64,000 nt of DNA from Hordeum vulgare subsp. vulgare. Its lineage: Eukaryota; Streptophyta; Magnoliopsida; Poales; Poaceae. How positions within the stretch are numbered: position 1 is the stretch's first letter; each line of letters opens with the position of its first letter. The stretch spans positions 336,975,029 to 337,039,028 of the forward strand of contig NC_058522.1 of the NCBI RefSeq assembly GCF_904849725.1, given 5' to 3'. Below the pieces are notes generated by a model. That model was not told the DNA's origin, searched no databases, and was given only the letters and a program-made list of their open reading frames with translations. Positions 49,599 through 60,308 of the stretch are shown in pieces. The position numbers were made by a program, and so were the translations under genes.

Positions 49599-49643
49599 GT
49601 GGGGGGAAAATCAAACCGTTTTCCAACTCACAGCCCGTGCCTA

Positions 49644-49985
49644 GCGGTACTACCGCTGGATGCAGCGGTACTACCGCTGGCTGCATCGGTACTACCGCTG
49701 GCATTCCAGCTGTACTACCGCTGGCTGCAGCGGTACTACCGCTGGGCCCCTGGTAGTGCATAAGCACTACCAACGCCTAGAAAGTCTTCGCAAAAAGGTC
49801 CGTCCACGTACAACCGCTAGGCAGGCGGTACTAAGCTCCTGGAGCGGTACTACCGCTAACCAGGGGTGTTTCTACCGCTGGATGCAGCGGTACTACCGCT
49901 AGCACTCCAGCGGTACTAACGCTAGGCCCAGCGGTACTACCGCTAAGGCCAGCGGTACTACCGCTAGGCCCAGCGGTACTACCGG
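49644..49985. repeat. Near-palindrome array GCGGTACTACCGC in the SIRE-like 3' LTR
   Basis: Units start at 49644, 49665, 49686, 49709, 49730, then 49825 (half), 49844, 49866 (decayed), 49887, 49910, 49931, 49952 and 49973. Spacing is 21 bp most often, with 23, 22 and 19 at a few steps. Each unit has arms GCGGTA and TACCGC around one centre base, always C on the plus strand. Between the two clusters lies another inverted repeat, GGTAGTGC/GCACTACC with loop ATAA (49752-49771). Confidence 0.92.
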
Positions 49986-50311
49986 TGGGGGACCCTTTGC
50001 AAAGATGAAGGAAACACTATGGCGGGAGCCACTCCAAAGTTGCCGCCAAGGGGGAAATATGTGAAGTGTGCGCGTGCAAGATTGATTCCACCTAAACCTT
50101 TCCACTACGGTTCCCCTCTTGATAGTACGGCTTTCCTATGACTCAAATAAAGAGAATCGTAGGGAACACCGTGCTTCTGTTCCACGAAAGAGGGGGCGAG
50201 TTGTCTTGGGCCGTTGACGTGTGTTATCTGAAATCTTAATACACACGGTTAGTCCTTTGCGGTACTGTCATCAATCACCAAAATTACTTAGGCATAAACT
50301 ATACCCCAACA

Positions 50312-50330
50312 ATCTCCCCCTTTTTGGTGG
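50312..50330 (-). other. Polypurine tract of the SIRE-like Copia
   Basis: The minus strand reads CCACCAAAAAGGGGGAGAT directly before the 3' LTR start TGTTGGGG, a strong purine tract for plus-strand priming. Confidence 0.85.
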
Positions 50331-50614
50331 ATTGATGACAATACCGGATTTGCACAGAGAATAATATGAGAACAAAAAGATAGAGATATATGAAAATAAA
50401 GAGCATATGACTCACAACATATGATGGAAATAAATCTCACATAAGTTCATGTCTCACGAAAGATAGCAAAATAGAAGAAAACCAAGTTCGAAGCAAAACA
50501 CGAAAGATAAGCAAAGCTAAGCAAAGTTCAACTCTCAAAGCAAATCCAGCTCCTAGACTCTCTCCCCCTTTGGCACAAGACACCAAAAAGGGGCACACCT
50601 AACGCCACAGGTGG
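50331..50614 (-). other. Untranslated segment between aORF and polypurine tract
   Basis: About 280 bp after the aORF stop, with no supported gene. It is purine-rich in places on the plus strand. Confidence 0.55.
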
Positions 50615-52000
50615 TTACTCCTCATCCTCAGCATCGCCAGACTCGTCCGTACCCTCCGGATCGTCCTGCTCCTCTTCATTGTCCTCTTCCTCCTCAGCGC
50701 CAGACCACTGGTAACCTTGAGCCCGCATCCGAGCAGCCTCTGGAGTGATGTCGTCCTCTGATCCGCTGGAGATGTCCACATCAAGTGTCCTCAGGACACG
50801 CTTGTGCCTCTGGCGGTTCTCCTTCTGAGCCACGTGCGTCTGATACTGGCCCTTAGCCTGCATACAGAAGAGAGTCTTCACGTTATCCTGCAGCTTCATG
50901 GCCCAAGATGGCATGGCAGAAGAGCGGGACTGAGAGGCGGTCCCTCTGTCAGCAGCAGTCTCTGTGTCAGTGTCCATGTGCTGAGATGAAGTTGATGGGT
51001 TGGCCCATTTGTCCTTGACGCGAAGCTTGACAGGATCGTGCACAATGTAGTCAGCCTGAATGTATAACTCCTCCTGCGGATAGGTGTCTTGCCACTTCTG
51101 ACGGATACAGGCAAACAAGTAGGGCCCGTAGATGGGAACCTTGCGCATCATGATGCAGTTCCAGAGCTCAGTGAACATCACATCAGAAATATCAAGAGGG
51201 GCAGACTCCTTAGTCATAGCCTCCTCACAGAGCAGTAGCATCTCAACCAGAGAGCCATGTACCCCGTCGAAGTTGCCAATGCAAGGAAAGAGGGTGTTGC
51301 GGAAGATCCGATGCATGATGTCCAGATGCCTGGGGAGCACACCCTTCTTCACATAGAGTAGCTGCAATCTGTCCTTGGTGGAGGCGCTATCAGTGGGAGC
51401 TGCAGCATGAGGACGCGACCCAAGTGGAGTGTCAGCTCCCTGGAAATCAACCTTGAGGAATGCCATGAATTCACGCCAGGAACCGGTCATCTTCTGAGTC
51501 CCAGTCATCCACACCATGGAGCGCTTGTCTTCAGGAGAGAAGTGAACCGTGACATAGAACTGGGCAACAACATTGGGGTCAAAGTCTGTCTTGAAAGAGA
51601 TGATCTCCTTGATGCCCAGTTTGTCAATCAGAGAGAGAGCATCACCAAAGTAGTCCAAGTTCCGCTGAAGGTGAGCCAGGTCAATCCACTGAACGGGGAC
51701 AAAGTTCTTCTTGAAATGGTTGATGATATCATGGTAGATCCTGCAGTGATCCCTTGTCCACACATGCTCGACATTCTTGATCACAGCCTACTCTTGGAGA
51801 TAGTGGTTTTGGGTGCGGAACCGCAGAAAATCCTTAGGGGGCATGGTGCGAACGTTGAGCCCCTTGTCCTTGTGAGCGGTCTTCTTGAAGGCCTGCTTTT
51901 TGGGTTGCAGACCTGAAGTGGCGGAGCCCTCTGGAGCCTCTGGGTTGCGATAATGCTTTGACTGCGTGTCCCATGGAGGGTTCGAGTGGCGAGCACCACC
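50615..52000 (-). pseudogene. aORF downstream of pol, plant-transposon-protein-like, one nonsense codon
   Basis: In element sense the same frame is open from a splice-acceptor-like site at about 52000 to the stop at 50615-50617, about 460 codons, except for a TAG at 51788-51790. Codons after that stop form a 388-residue block. Its N-terminal part (VQWIDLAHLQRNLDYFGD, KEIISFKTDFDPNVVAQFYVTVHF, MVWMTGTQKMTGSWREFMAFL) resembles the domain I recall as putative plant transposon protein, found in grass retroelements. The C-terminal 60 residues are strongly acidic (EEEEDNEEEQDDPEG). Upstream of the stop the frame is basic (KKQAFKKTAHKDKG). No membrane segment is in this part. Function is unknown; it sits where SIRE elements carry an env-like gene, but nothing here shows an envelope role. 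Confidence 0.75.
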
Positions 52001-52030
52001 TGTGACACAAAACACACACATCGAAAAAGA
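51999..52030 (-). promoter_or_regulatory. Candidate 3' splice site before the aORF
   Basis: On the minus strand a pyrimidine- and TG-rich stretch ends in GTGTCACAG, with the AG at about 52000-52001. The aORF-type reading starts right after it; the upstream continuation of the frame is of unlike composition. No matching donor could be fixed, so this remains a candidate. Confidence 0.45.
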
Positions 52031-52124
52031 GCGACAAAAGGAGTCAAGGCAATGAACAAGAGAAGGCAGAAAAATAAACACACATTGCCAAGCACATGAA
52101 AAGAATACATAGAGAATCCTCCTG

Positions 52125-52202
52125 GCGGTAGTACCGCTACCCCTGGCGGTAGTATCGCTGGGATCAGAGCGGTAGTACCGCTACCCCTGGCGGTAGTACC
52201 GC
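52125..52202. repeat. Four-unit near-palindrome array between the small ORF and the aORF
   Basis: Units GCGGTAGTACCGC start at 52125, 52146, 52169 and 52190 (one with TATCGC), spacing 21, 23, 21 bp. The centre base is G on the plus strand, opposite to the LTR arrays. Confidence 0.9.
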
Positions 52203-52490
52203 TGGGGTTTGATTTTTCAGATATGAAATATGAATAGAACGCATAGAGATGGCTACATGGATTTGACGAGGGCCATGGGCTGTGTATGAACACTAAGAAC
52301 TCCACCATAGCCCTAATCACATGAGGATCACAAGTACCATCTAAATAAGCACATGCCTAGTCAAGAGAGAGCAAGTTTTAGATCTAATCCAAACATAGTC
52401 CAAGTGCTTGATCTAAAACATGTAAATCCTAGGGCATGGAAAAATAAAATCACAAATTCATAGGACCTACACTCCCCTTGAACATCTCCG

Positions 52491-52610
52491 TCATGCCATC
52501 CAAGAACAAGGCACAATATCGAAGACATGGATCCAAACCACCAATGCTCCTAACCCTAGAACAAGAACAACAATCAAGAGAAGAAGGGGAGGAGCTTGAC
52601 CGGGATCCAT
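52491..52610 (-). CDS. 39-codon ORF with hydrophobic segment, possible first exon or leader peptide
   Basis: The ATG at 52610 is about 155 bp downstream of the TATA-like box and opens 39 codons ending at TGA 52491-52493. The peptide begins MDPGQAPP and then has a run of about 20 hydrophobic residues (LLLLIVVLVLGLGALVVWI), which would fit a membrane anchor or signal segment. It is the first good ATG in the predicted leader. It could be exon 1 of the aORF joined by splicing, an upstream ORF, or chance. Reading-frame phase would require a donor after the first base of a codon; only weak GT sites were seen in that phase. No homologue is known to me. Confidence 0.4.
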   Translation of the reverse strand: MDPGQAPPLLLLIVVLVLGLGALVVWIHVFDIVPCSWMA

Positions 52611-52764
52611 GGCACTTGGAGGAGGAAGGAGAAGTGGAGCAAACCCTCCAACTCAACTGAGAGAAGGGGCTCCACGAATAGAGATCGAAATCGGGGGAGT
52701 TCGAGGTTGGGGAGGGAGGAGCTGGGAGGAAGAAGACGGAGGCAGAAAAACGGGCTCCCCCTCC

Positions 52765-52772
52765 TTTATATA
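52765..52772 (-). promoter_or_regulatory. TATA-like box upstream of the aORF
   Basis: TATATAAA on the minus strand in the context GGGCTATATAAAGGAGGGGG, the same octamer as in the LTR promoter. The first near-palindrome unit is about 20 bp upstream of it, in element sense (52792). It suggests an internal promoter for the third coding region; no transcript evidence is available. Confidence 0.55.
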
Positions 52773-52791
52773 GCCCAAGGGGTACGGGCCA

Positions 52792-53029
52792 GCGGTAGTA
52801 CCGTTGTGGTCCTGGCGGTAGTACCGCTGGCTGCAGCGGTAGTACTGCTGGGGTCCTGGCGGTAGTACCGCTCCCCCTAAGACAACCCTAAAAATGTCCT
52901 AGTTAGGTCGTGGTAGATTAGGATCCTAGCGGTAGTACCGCTGGGGTCCTGGCGGTAGTACCGCTACCCCTGGCGGTAGTACCGCTGGGGTCCTGGCGGT
53001 AGTACCGCTACCCCTGGCGGTAGTACCGC
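52792..53029. repeat. Nine-unit near-palindrome array upstream of the aORF TATA-like box
   Basis: GCGGTAGTACCGC units start at 52792, 52815, 52836, 52859, then 52929, 52952, 52973, 52996 and 53017, spacing alternating 23 and 21 bp with a 57-bp gap. All have G as the centre base on the plus strand. Confidence 0.92.
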
Positions 53030-53419
53030 TGCAAATGTCACCACGGGGCCTAGGATAAGAGAAGAACGTTGGCAAATGACAAGTGAGTGAAAAAGAAGAT
53101 AGCACCAGCAAGATATACTGACTTGTCATTTTATATCCTTCCTTCTATATGAGAGAAAGGTGGGGGGGGGGGGGGCGGTGGCCGAGGCCACCTATGTTTG
53201 AGACAAAGGTATGACACCGCGAAGAATTATCCTTGGGTTCATGACCAATGCTCGTGTTTGAAGCACAAGTGCCATTTGACAATGGCTAAAGTGAAAGACT
53301 AGATCGATTTATGCATAACGGGGGGAGGAAAAGTTCATTGAGAGAACAACACTCCCCGTATGTCCATGCCTACATCTAGAACAAGATAGAATGCATAGTG
53401 AGGTGCAACGTGCCTAGCT
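53030..53419 (-). other. Spacer between pol and the internal palindrome array
   Basis: About 390 bp after the pol stop with no supported gene. It contains a homopolymer of about 14 G on the plus strand (53162-53175), that is a C run in element sense. Confidence 0.55.
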
Positions 53420-56400
53420 TCAATCCACATTACTTGAATCTATGATATTTAGCTCATGCCTTAACTCCCGGAACCTTGCTTCATCTAGGGGCTTAGTGAA
53501 AATATCTGCAAGTTGCTCTTCAGTGTGGATGAAATGAACCTCAATATCACCTAGCTTGATATGTTCACGAATGAAGTGATGGCGAATATCAATATGCTTG
53601 GTTTTGCTATGTTGCACTGGGTTGAGGGAAATCTTGATAGCACTTTGATTGTCAGATAGAAGAGGCACTTTGTCACAAGTGACACCGTAATCCTTTAAAG
53701 TTTGCCTCATCCATAGCAATTGTGCACAGCAACTTGCAGCTGCCACATACTCAGCTTCGGTGGATGATAGAGAGACGCAATTCTGCTTCTTTGAAGACCA
53801 ACTTACCAATGAGCGACCAAGGAATTGGCATCCTCCAGAAGTTGACTTCCTCTCCACACAATCTCCTGCCCAATCTGAGTTAGAATAGCCAACTAGATTG
53901 AAGTTTGCTCCTTTGGGATACCAAAGGCCAAAGTTTGGGGTATGAGCCAAATATCGAAAGATTCGCTTAACAACCATATAATGACATTCTTTTGGTGCGG
54001 ATTGAAACCGTGCACATATCCCTACACTCAACATAATATCCGTTCTAGATGCACAAAGGTAAAGGAGGGAACCAATCATGGAGCGATATACCTTTTGATC
54101 CACTGCTTTACCATTGGGATCACTGTTAAGCTTGCATCTTGTTGGCATGGGGAACTTGACCGGTTTGACATCTTCAAGCTCGAACCGTTTGAGCATGTCT
54201 TGAGTGTACTTGGCTTGTTTGATGAAGGTCCCTTCTAGGCCTTGTTTAATCTCGAACCCGAGGAAGAACTTCAACTCTCCCATCATGGACATCTCAAATT
54301 TCTCAGTCATTAGTGCAGCAAATTCTTCATTGAAGGAAATGTTAGGAGAGCCAAAGATAATATCATCAACATATAGTTGGCATATGAACAAATCCCCTTT
54401 AACCCTCTTGGTAAAAAGAGTGGGATCTATCTTCCCAATTTCAAACCCACGATCTTGTAATAACTCAGTAAGATACTCATACCACGCACGTGGGGCTTGT
54501 TTAAGGCCATAGAGTGCCTTATTAAGTTTGTACACATGATTGGGGAGCTTGGGATGTTCGAATCCCGGGGGTTGTTTGACATAGACCAACTCATTTAACG
54601 GACCATTAAGAAAGGCACTCTTCACATCCATTTGTTGTAATTTGAAGTTATGATGAGAAAAAAATGCAAGCAACATGCGAATAGATTCTAGACGAGCAAC
54701 AGGGGCAAAGGTTTCACCGTAGTCGATACCCTCGACTTGGGAGTAGCCTTGAGCCACCAATCTTGCCTTGTTTCGAATCACAATCCCATTGGAATCTTGC
54801 TTGTTCTTGAATATCCATTTGGTCCCGATGACATTATGTTCCTCCGTTGGCCATGGCACTAAATCCCACACTTGGTTGCGCTCGAAGTTGTTAAGTTCTT
54901 CATGCATGCCATAAGCCAATCCTCATCATCGAGCGCTTCCTGTACCTGTTGAGGTTCACAATACGAAACAAACGCGTGATGCTCACAATAATTCCACATC
55001 TGTTGACGGGTGGATACTCCCCTTTTTAAACTGCCAAGTACATTCTTCATAAGATGTGACTTGACTCTCAGCTTGTTCGCAATCTTCGCTGCTCGACGCT
55101 CCAAGAGTTCTTCATTGGATAGCGGGGGAGCATCGACTTGTTTACTTTGCTTGCCCTTGCGTCTTGAGCCTCCCTTGGCACCGGCTATTGGTGCTGCAGA
55201 AGGGAATTGTGAGACAGTATCCTGATCATCTTGACTTTCGACTTGAGCAGGTTCACTAGTTTGATTTGTATTTGTGTTGCTCTTGATCTTGAGCTTGTGC
55301 TTCTACTTGGTCTGGATCTCGTGGTTGCACTTGATCTTGATCATGAGCCGGTTCGGAGTCTTGGGTGAGTGCTTGAATATCATGAGACACATCATCGTTG
55401 TTGGGCAATTTATCTTGACCTTGAGCTTGTTCATTTTTGAGAGTCTTCTCTTTGTTCATCGGAAGCGTGTGGGGCTTGTGGAGGTGATGGCTCCACTTGA
55501 GTAGAGCATTGTCCTTCCCCTTCGGCCACAAGGGGTTTCTCAATGGGGAGTATTTGACCAATCTCCATTCTTCTTATGGCTTGGGGAGGAATTTCATCAC
55601 CTATATCACAAAGACCACTTTGCTCCACTTGGGAGCCATTATTTTCATCGAACTCCACGTTACACGTCTCCTCAATGAGTCCAGTGGACTTGTTGAGGAC
55701 ACGGTAAGCATGAGAGTTTGTAGCATAACCAACAAAGATGCCCTCATGAGCTCTAGAATCAAATTTAGCTAAACGTGAACCTTCCTTGAGAATGAAACAC
55801 TTACAACCGAATACCCGGAAGTACTTGAGATTGGGTTTGTTTCCAGTTAGAATCTCATAAGGAGTCTTGTTCAAGCCTTTGCGGATATAGAGCCGATTGG
55901 ACGCATGACATGCTGTGTTGATGGCCTCTGCCCAAAAGTTATATGGAGATTTGAATTCCGCCATCATTGTTCTTGCAGCGTCTATCAAGGTCCGGTTCTT
56001 CCTTTCTGCCATGCCGTTTTGTTGAGGGGTATATGGTGCTGAATATTGACGTTTTATTCCCTCATCACCTAGAAACTCATCCAAGGTGTAGTTCTTGAAC
56101 TCGGTGCCCTTGTCACTTCTAATCATCAAGATCTTTGCTTCATGTTGACGTTGAGCTTCGTTAGCAAAGTTGATGACAGTTTGTTGAATTTCACTCTTCC
56201 TTTTGAAGAAATATACCCAGGTGTATCTTGAGTAGTCGTCAACAATCACCAAGCAGTACTTTCTGCCTCCAAGACTATCAAATGATGGAGGGCCAAACCG
56301 ATCCATATGGAGGATCTCCAATGGCCTCTTAGTGTAGATGAGTGTCGTTGGACGATGAGCAGTTTCATGAATCTTTCCTTCAATGCAGGCACTGCAAACA

Positions 56401-57707
56401 CGATTTTAGCAAAACTCACATTTGTTAGTCCACGGATATGGTCCCCTGTTAGAAGACTTTGCAAAGATCTCGTATTGACATGAGCTAAACGGCGATGCCA
56501 AAGGCAGCCCACATCAACTTTAGCCATTAAACACGTCGCGGTCTTAGTGGGTCGCTTTGAGAAGTTCACCACATAAAGACCATTTTCGACATACCCAACA
56601 TAGGCTACTTTAAGAGTCTTGCTCCACAGGAGGACCACAATATCAAGATTAAAGAATGTGGAAAAACCCATAGTTGCAAGTTGACGAACCGAAAGTAAAT
56701 TGTAGGCAAGTGACTCAACAAGCATGACCTTCTCAATAGATAAATCTTGAGAGACGACCACCTTACCAAATCCCAATACCTTTGATGAGGATGCATCGGC
56801 GAATTGGACATGGGTGGGCATAGATGGAGAAGGATGCACATCCACCACTAAGTCCTTGCTTCCGGTCATATGATTTGTTGCTCCACTATCGAGCAACCAT
56901 GACACCCCACCAGAAGTAAACTCCTGCAATAGATCAAGGCTTGGCTTTAGGTACCCATTTTTAATGGGTCCTTTCATGTTAGAGACAAGGGTCTTAGGAA
57001 CCCAGATAGCCCATTCAATGTACTCATCGTAGGAACCAACAGATCTGGCATAAACATGCCCATCACTAGGACGACATAAGACATAAGAAGAATTGAGTTT
57101 GTCGGCTGTGTTAGTAGGAATGGTGTTGCCCTTCTTGTGGTTTCCATAGTCCATCTTGTTCCTGTTCACCTTCTGAGTCCCCTCACCCTCTTTTACAAAG
57201 ATGTCCATGAGGGTAGGAGATCGTTTGTTCCTGTTTCTCCTTTTACCTTTTGACTTGGAGGTAAGTCCAAGTCCCTCCTTCCCTACAACACCTTTTTGAG
57301 TGCTCAAGAGATCGTTCAGGCTCTTCTCACGTTGTATGCATGCCACAAGGCCCTTCTCAAGTTTCTCCTTTAACTTGGCATTTTCCTCCACAAGATGTAC
57401 ATGCTCACAACAGGGATTAGTTGCACAAGCATTATTAATTAACACAAAGGGAGGACAAGTAGAGATCTCCTTGGTAAGCTTTGCTTGGAGTTGATCATGA
57501 GACTCTTTCAGAGAGAAATGAACACCTTTCAAGACCTTGTGGGCCTTGTCAAGTGTGTCAAACTCCACTTTGAGTCTGTCATGGCCAACCCCAAGAGCAT
57601 ACTTTTCAGACTTAAGCATACGAGTAAGAGTGACATCATGATCAAGTTTCTTTTGCATTTTAGCGCTGTCATCGTTATATGACTCCTCAAGAGCCAAACG
57701 AAGAGTG
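53420..57707 (-). pseudogene. pol: SIRE-like Copia pol pseudogene: protease, integrase, reverse transcriptase, RNase H
   Basis: In element sense the order is protease (WLLDSGATNHMTG near 56880), the pre-integrase WHRRLAHVNTRSLQ near 56500, integrase catalytic D, D, E (LHMDRFGPP near 56305, RSDKGTEFKN near 56120, NGMAERKNRTLID near 56000), an acidic Gln-rich linker (about 55260-55560), then reverse transcriptase and RNase H in one intact 499-codon frame (54919-53420) with LYVDDIIFG near 54365, STEAEY near 53760 and SDNQSAI near 53655. Frameshifts occur near 57705, 56404 (one base short in an A run), 55438 (A run), 55260 and 54915, with further damage near 55080. RT-RNase H is the best preserved part. 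This copy cannot make a full polyprotein. Confidence 0.9.
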
Positions 57708-59469
57708 TCTCCTTTTCTAGAGCAATAGATAATTCAGCAATTTCATCGGCATAGTCACGACTGTGTCCCTGAAGTTCAGAGATGGTCTCCTCATGAGACT
57801 CAATGAGGTCAGTGGCCTCACCCAGTTGTTCCAAGAGAGCAACAAAGTGCTTCTTGGATTCTCCCTTAATAGTGCACAGAAACTTGTCAAGATCATGCTC
57901 ATTAAGTTCCCCAACATCACTATCATCAACACAATTTAACAATGAAGGAGAAGTAGCGATGTTGGTCTTAATGATGGGAGTTACCTGATTGATACCTTTT
58001 GCCATGAGGCACTTGGTGATGTGGTTCTCGTTGGGGGCGTTGAAGAGAGACACCTTCTGGGGAGAGGTAGTGGCAATAGCAACAGTTGCCGTTGCCACTT
58101 CATCATCATCATCATCATCGGAAGGGTACTCTTCAAGGGCCACCATCCCTTTTGGGTGGGGTTTCTTCACAAAGTTGTTCTTGATTGGAAATGATTTGGT
58201 TTTGTCTTTGCGAATAAGCTTGCCCCCATTGTCTTCCCTTTTCTCATAGGGACATTCGGCCATGAAGTGGCTCACGTTACCACAGTTATAACATGTCCTC
58301 ACTCGTTGCTTGGGTTTGAAACCAATCGAGTTGTTCTTGGTGAAGGTGGGTCTTGAGTTCCTCTTGTTGCCCCAGAATTGCCTTGACGCAAGAGCCATGT
58401 CCTCATGATAGGCATACTTTTTGTCTTCAGGGCATCTCTCCTCTTCCTCATCCTCTTCTTCTTCTTCAAACATTGCTTTTGCTTTTAGTGCAAGGTTGGG
58501 TGAAGTTGTCTTTGAGCGAACACGAGCAAGTGCATTGTCAGCTGTTTCGTTCATGATTGACATTGCAATGAATTCATCCAACACCTCACTGGAGGACAAG
58601 GAGTGGAAGTCTGGCCGCTGACGAATGACAGATGACATGGCTTTGTTGAAAGGCATGATGGCTTTGAGAAACTTGCGCTTGACCCATGTATCATCCACAT
58701 CCTTGCTCCCATGATTCTTGAGTGCCACAGCCATAGCAGTCACCCTCCGATAGAGATCACGAGGGTCCTCATCTTCCTTCATCACAAACTCATCGGCCTT
58801 ATCAAGGATCACTTCATAGTTGGCTCGTTGAATGCTTGAGCTTCCCTTGTACAACACCATAATATGATCCCAACAATCTTTGGCCAAAGTGAACGGACGC
58901 AAGTGAGGAAGATCTTCAGGTGGCACTGCAGACTGGAGAATAAACAAGGCGGAGTGATTGTATTGATTGTCTGCATATTTCCTTGGAGTGAGGTTGCTTG
59001 GATCATGGGGATAATATCCTTGCTCGACGATTCTCCACAAGTTGGTTGAGCTGTGATTCAAATGAGACTTAATAGAAAATACCCAGTTAGCAAAGTCACC
59101 TTTCACAAGCTTAGGAGGAGGACCAACAGGATTAAGACGCGGTGCGGGAACGGATCCTCCATAGACCATGGGGGGTGGAACTGAGGCATATGTTCCAGTC
59201 CCATCCTTTTCGTGAGATGAGGAAGGTCGCATACCTTTAGCCGCTTCCTTAGAGGAATTGGCCTCCGAATCGGTGTTGGTGGGTTTAACCACTAACGCCG
59301 GTTCGGGTGGACTTTTAAATCCCTCAATTAACTCTTTAAGCATGGTCTTGACTTTGTTCGTCAAGGACGTCTTGAGGGCGGCCATAGCCGTATTCAAGTC
59401 GTCCCTTGTGATCGAAGTCAAGTCCATGGCCTCGGGTTGCCTATGGTTAATTCCCTCTTCGCCTTCCAT
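57708..59469 (-). pseudogene. gag: SIRE-like Copia gag, long, with zinc knuckle
   Basis: Gag forms the particle and packages RNA. The ATG at 59469 (MEGEEGINHRQPEAMDL) lies just after the primer-binding site. The frame is open through about 57708, about 585 codons, then a one-base shift breaks the link to pol. Residues 120-330 hold the capsid region (DFANWVFSIKSHLN, FTLAKDCWDHIMVLYKG, DEFVMKEDEDPRDLYRRV). An acidic stretch (EEEEEDEEEE) is near 345. A normal CCHC knuckle CYNCGNVSHFMAEC is near 390. A second acidic run (SDDDDDDE) follows, then a coiled-coil-like tail. Domain order and length agree with the SIRE lineage. Gag itself carries no stop, so it may still be translatable. Confidence 0.85.
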
Positions 59470-59506
59470 ACTCTTCGGGTGGTGAAGCCCTTAATAAAGA
59501 AACGTG

Positions 59507-59518
59507 GCTCTGATACCA
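59507..59518 (-). other. Primer-binding site of the SIRE-like Copia
   Basis: TGGTATCAGAGC on the minus strand, two bases after the 5' LTR end, the methionine-tRNA type site. Confidence 0.9.
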
Positions 59519-60254
59519 ATTGAAAGGATTGATATGGTTGACTAGAGGGGGGGGGTGAATAGGCAACGACCACTTTTTAATTAATCTTAGCAAGATAGGG
59601 TAAACAACAAATGGGTTCACAAATATGACAACAATGGGGTGAACCGTAATGAAGCTAGCAACGATAGCTACTAAGACAAGTAAGGGAAAGACAACAACAT
59701 AAGCATACACAAAGTAAAGGTTAGAGATAACCAAAAGTGGAACCAATGAAGACGAGGATGTGTTACCGAAGTTCCTTCCCTTTGACAGGAAGTACGTCTT
59801 CGTTGGAGCAGTGTGGAGGCACAATGCTCCCCAATAAGCCACTAAGGCCACCGTATTCTCCTCACGCCCTCGCACGATGCAAGGTACCGTGATTCCACTA
59901 TAGGTTCTCTTGAAGGCGGCGACCGAACCTTTACAAACAAGGTTGGGGCAAACTCCACACAAAGCTTGGAGGCTCCCAACAAGACCACGAAGCTTCACCA
60001 CAATGGAATGTGGCTTCGAGGTGACCTCAACCGTCTAGGATGCTCAAACACCCAAGAGTAACAAGATCCGCAAGGGATTGGTGGGGGAATCAACTTTTCT
60101 CTTGGTGGAAGTGTGGATTTAGGCCTTCTCAACCAATCCCTAAAGAATCAACAAGTTTGATTGGCTAGGGAGAGAGATCGGGCACTTTTGAGCTTAGGGA
60201 GCAACAATGGAGCTTGGGAGGGTGAGAGATAGGGTTCCACAGCTAGAAGAACCC

Positions 60255-60262
60255 TTTATATA
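60255..60262 (-). promoter_or_regulatory. Probable TATA box in the SIRE-like 5' LTR
   Basis: TATATAAA in the same context as at 49591-49598; this copy would drive the genomic transcript. Confidence 0.65.
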
Positions 60263-60308
60263 GTGGGGGGAAAAATCCAACCGTTTTCCCACTCACAGCC
60301 CGTGCCTA

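Larger units (their letters stand above)
48856..50311 (-). repeat. 3' LTR of the SIRE-like Copia
   Basis: A 1456-bp LTR collinear with 59521-60891. It carries the TATA box at 49591-49598 (minus) and a palindrome array at 49644-49985, with 12-13 units against 9 in the other LTR. Confidence 0.93.

Noticed and set aside
49644..49985. CRISPR-like array (regular short repeats)
   Set aside because: Units are 13-15 bp near-palindromes with 6-10 bp similar spacers inside a plant LTR; no cas genes and a plant context.
50804..51916. Plus-strand frames of 61-169 codons opposite the aORF
   Set aside because: Antisense shadows of the aORF; no domain or start context of their own.
55010..55772. Plus-strand frames opposite pol in the SIRE-like element
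   Set aside because: Antisense shadows of the linker and integrase region.
59447..60001. A 184-codon minus-strand frame across the start of gag
   Set aside because: It runs out of the SIRE-like 5' LTR through the primer-binding site and overlaps gag in another frame; the same text occurs in the other LTR.
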